This document shows positions 6,086 through 7,547 of a stretch of 7,547 nucleotides of DNA, piece by piece. Every line of letters begins with the position of its first letter. Position 1 is the first letter of the stretch. A model generated the notes under the pieces. It did no database searches and was not told where the DNA came from. It saw only the letters and a list, made by a program, of their open reading frames with translations. The DNA is from JBKQWK01 sp052139595. Lineage in GTDB: Bacteria > Actinomycetota > Thermoleophilia > UBA2241. The stretch lies in NCBI GenBank assembly GCA_052139595.1, contig JBKQWK010000298.1, positions 1 to 7,547 of the forward strand, in the 5' to 3' direction. The translations under genes and the position numbers were made by a program.

Positions 6086-6253
6086 AGGCTGCCGGCCAAC
6101 CTGCTACAATCGACTTCTACGTCCATGCGGCCGGGATTGACGCTGCTCGTGTATACGGCTTTCGGGCCGGGTCGCGGGCGGCGAGGTCGAGAGGTTCATG
6201 CTTGCGCCTTGTTGGCGCCGCCGCACGTCGCCGCACGAGAGGGGTAGATTACC
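6086..6253 (+). other. Intergenic leader region before rpiB
   Basis: This 168-bp gap is the longest non-coding stretch in the window. Besides the promoter candidate it holds a small stem GCGCC-TTGTT-GGCGC (about 6205-6219), a near-perfect 10-bp tandem repeat at 6219-6238 (CGCCGCACGT then CGCCGCACGA), and the rpiB Shine-Dalgarno AGGGG at 6240-6244. I do not recognise a known riboswitch, and no T-run terminator follows phzF. Confidence 0.4.
6102..6110 (+). promoter_or_regulatory. Candidate extended -10 promoter for rpiB-comEB-wecA
   Basis: TGCTACAAT fits the extended -10 consensus (TGn followed by TATAAT, with one mismatch). The region 17 nt upstream, CTGAAG at 6082-6087, shares only the central TGA with a -35 box, so the site would rely on the extended -10. 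Transcription would start near 6117 and leave a leader of about 135 nt before rpiB. It is the only AT-richer promoter-like element I see in the one sizeable intergenic gap. Confidence 0.35.
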
Positions 6254-6697
6254 GTGAAGATCGCAGCTGGTGCTGATCATGCCGGATTCAGCCTCAAAAA
6301 TACCGTTGTCGAGTATCTGCGTGCGCATGGCTACGAGGTCGTCGATTTCGGCACGAACAGCGACGAATCGGTCGACTATCCTACTTACGCGCACGCCGTC
6401 GCCGGCGCTGTTGAGCGTGGCGAGGTCGACCGTGGCCTGCTCGTCTGTGGTACGGGTCTGGGCATGTGCATGACCGCCAACCGTCATCGTGGCGTCCGGG
6501 CGGCCGATTGCCTGACGCCTTTTCTGGCTGAGATGTCACGCCGTCACAACGACGCCAATGTGCTTTGCCTGGGCGGCCGCGTGCTCGGCGTCGACGAGGC
6601 CCTGGCGATCACCGAGGTCTGGCTGGCGACAGCCTTCGAAGGTGGTCGCCACGAGCACCGCGTTGAACTCATCGACCAGACCGCCGAGACGCCGTGA
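6254..6697 (+). CDS. rpiB: Ribose-5-phosphate isomerase B
   Basis: RpiB interconverts ribose 5-phosphate and ribulose 5-phosphate in the pentose phosphate pathway. At 147 residues it has the normal length. The N-terminus AAGADHAGFSLK (4-15) holds the Asp-His of the sugar-binding site. VCGTGLGMCMTANR (64-77) carries the catalytic cysteine C65 and the anion-hole loop. SRRHNDANVLCLGGRVLG (95-112) has H98, and the end TAFEGGRHEHRVELI supplies arginines 132 and 136. All sit one position before their E. coli RpiB counterparts. The Cys argues for ribose rather than the LacA/LacB galactose-6-phosphate isomerase branch, although that fold is shared. The GTG start at 6254 has AGGGG 9 nt upstream. The stop overlaps the next gene's start as GTGA, so the two are probably co-translated. 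Confidence 0.95.
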   Translation: MKIAAGADHAGFSLKNTVVEYLRAHGYEVVDFGTNSDESVDYPTYAHAVAGAVERGEVDRGLLVCGTGLGMCMTANRHRGVRAADCLTPFLAEMSRRHNDANVLCLGGRVLGVDEALAITEVWLATAFEGGRHEHRVELIDQTAETP

Positions 6698-7188
6698 CCG
6701 CCGTCGCTGAGAATGGATCGTCAGCGCGCCGTGAGCGGCCGAGCTGGGACCACTACTTTTTGCAGCTTGCCCAGCAGGCGGCAACGCGCTCGACCTGTCT
6801 GCGCCGCCAGGTCGGCGCTGTCTTGGTACACGACAAACGTTTGCTCTCCACCGGCTACAACGGCGCTCCGCGAGGCACCGCCCACTGTCTTGACGTCGGC
6901 TGCTTGCGCGATCAGCTCGGCGTACCGTCCGGCGAGCGTCACGAACTTTGCCGAGCCATCCACGCCGAGCAGAACGCAATCATCCAGGCTGCTGTACATG
7001 GGGTTGCGATCGAAGGTGCCATTCTGTACTGCACCCATCGACCGTGCATTCTCTGCGCCAAGATGCTCATCAACTGCGGCGTCAAGGAGATTCACTTTCT
7101 CGACGGCTACCCGGACGAACTTTCGTCGGCGCTGTTCGCCGAAGCCGGTGTCGTTGTGACTCAGGAGACGTTGCCATCGACAGGCTGA
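6694..7188 (+). CDS. comEB: Deoxycytidylate (dCMP) deaminase, ComEB type
   Basis: This zinc-dependent deaminase converts dCMP to dUMP for dTTP synthesis. The 164-residue product shows the dCMP deaminase layout: WDHYFLQLAQQAATRSTC (18-35), RRQVGAVLV (37-45), TGYNGAPRG (53-61), Cys65 and Cys70, GERHELCRAIHAEQNAI (80-96) with the catalytic HAE (H90, E92), and THRPCILCAKMLINCGVKEI (114-133) with zinc ligands C118 and C121. The extra cysteines plus the E-x-C-x-x-IHAEQNAI arrangement point to dCMP rather than cytidine or guanine deaminase. The GTG at 6694 overlaps the rpiB stop by 4 bp. The next gene's likely start overlaps the end of this one. The symbol follows B. subtilis ComEB, which is a dCMP deaminase despite its competence-operon name. 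Confidence 0.93.
   Translation: MTAVAENGSSARRERPSWDHYFLQLAQQAATRSTCLRRQVGAVLVHDKRLLSTGYNGAPRGTAHCLDVGCLRDQLGVPSGERHELCRAIHAEQNAIIQAAVHGVAIEGAILYCTHRPCILCAKMLINCGVKEIHFLDGYPDELSSALFAEAGVVVTQETLPSTG
7163..7178 (+). promoter_or_regulatory. Shine-Dalgarno preceding a non-canonical wecA-like start
   Basis: AGGAG at 7163-7167 is well placed to initiate at 7176, 8 nt downstream, in the frame of the glycosyltransferase. That codon is ATC, not ATG, GTG or TTG. The nearby TTG at 7171 is in the dCMP deaminase frame and leads straight to its stop. Confidence 0.45.
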
Positions 7189-7472
7189 TCAACCTCTCGC
7201 CGGCGGTCCAGACGGCGATCCTCGGCTTTTTGCTGGCGGCGGCGATCGTCTACCTGTTGACGCCGCTGATGACCCGCGTGGCCGCCTGGACCGGCGCTGT
7301 CGACCGGCCGACCGACGCGCGCCGCATGCATGTCTCCGCGACGCCGCTGCTCGGCGGCCTGGCCATCTACTGTGGCGTCATGATTCCGGTGCTGACACTG
7401 GCCAAGCTCGACAACCTGGCCAAGGGGATTCTCATTGGCGGCACCATCGTCACCGTCGTTGGCCTTCGTGAC
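7176..7472 (+). CDS. WecA/TagO/MraY-family phospho-sugar transferase (5' part, interrupted)
   Basis: This is the N-terminal ~99 residues of a polyprenyl-phosphate N-acetylhexosamine-1-phosphate transferase, a membrane enzyme that loads the lipid carrier for cell-surface polymers. Three hydrophobic segments are visible, at about residues 11-32, 58-76 and 84-97. Between the first two is AVDRPTDARRMHVSATPLLG, which matches the conserved family loop (V-D-x-P-x-x-R-x-x-H...P-x-x-G-G). The sequence stops resembling the family after GGTIVTVVGLRD, just where the catalytic Asp-Asp should follow. From there another protein is read in a different frame. No canonical start codon lies at the expected place; I place it at the ATC 7176, 8 nt after AGGAG. 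Overlap with comEB and the frequent comEB-wecA/tagO neighbourhood in other bacteria support the call. WecA, TagO or a sugar-variant cannot be separated from this fragment. Confidence 0.8.
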
Positions 7473-7547
7473 GGTCGAGGAAACCGAAGCCATCGCCTTC
7501 GCGAAGCGCTTCGACCCGCAGCCATTTCACACCGACCCCGAGGCGGC
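7465..7547 (+). CDS. MaoC-like acyl dehydratase fragment, probably a chimeric join
   Basis: Read in a frame one base ahead of the glycosyltransferase, this stretch gives a VTVEETEAIAFAKRF segment followed by FDPQPFHTDPEA. The latter is the hallmark of MaoC/(R)-specific enoyl-CoA hydratase-like hot-dog-fold proteins. It corresponds to the early part of such a protein, so both the start and most of the domain are missing. It has no relation to the preceding gene, no start codon or ribosome binding site of its own, and it replaces the expected catalytic Asp-Asp region of the glycosyltransferase. A misassembly, or less likely a deletion or recombination breakpoint, best explains it. The window ends inside it. 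Confidence 0.7.

Noticed and set aside
6137..6157. TTGACG and TATACG as a -35/-10 pair
   Set aside because: The spacer is only 9 nt, far from the usual ~17, so they cannot form a standard promoter together.
6125..6247. 40-codon small ORF upstream of rpiB as a leader peptide
   Set aside because: No ribosome binding site, arginine- and glycine-rich unstructured translation, no regulatory run of codons; probably chance.

Overview
This window is a GC-rich bacterial chromosome segment with every gene on the + strand, packed head to tail. No mobile element, CRISPR array, tRNA or rRNA is visible. It begins inside hisG and runs through a histidine biosynthesis operon: hisG (3' end), hisD, hisB, hisH, hisA and hisF. 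A second group follows: a Sua5/YrdC-type threonylcarbamoyl-AMP synthase, a PhzF-family isomerase, rpiB, a ComEB-type dCMP deaminase, and the start of a WecA/TagO/MraY-family membrane glycosyltransferase. The last ~80 bases encode part of an unrelated MaoC-like dehydratase in another frame, which looks like a chimeric join.

The his genes cover ATP phosphoribosyl transfer (HisG), ProFAR isomerisation (HisA), IGP synthesis (HisH glutaminase with HisF cyclase), IGP dehydration (HisB) and the final histidinol oxidations (HisD). hisI/hisE, hisC and a histidinol phosphatase are not here. HisG is the short form, so a HisZ partner is expected elsewhere. As written, hisH and hisF are each interrupted by one frameshift. 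Both can be repaired by very small edits that restore family-typical spacing and catalytic residues, so sequence error is the leading explanation. Loss of the IGP synthase activity is the alternative.

The order sua5 - rpiB - comEB - wecA resembles a cluster known from many Firmicutes and Chloroflexota, here without glyA/upp and with phzF between sua5 and rpiB. High GC, short-form HisG and this gene order suggest Chloroflexota or a neighbouring lineage. That is an inference; no lineage marker is present.

Most junctions are overlaps or short gaps (ATGA at hisG/hisD, GTGA at rpiB/comEB, 5 bp at hisA/hisF), consistent with coupled translation. The only sizeable gap is 168 bp before rpiB, which holds the best promoter candidate. 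I found no convincing previously undescribed system. The observations worth checking are the paired lesions in the two IGP synthase subunits, a hairpin abutting the hisH ribosome binding site, a perfect 11-bp inverted repeat at the end of hisF, and the chimeric right end.
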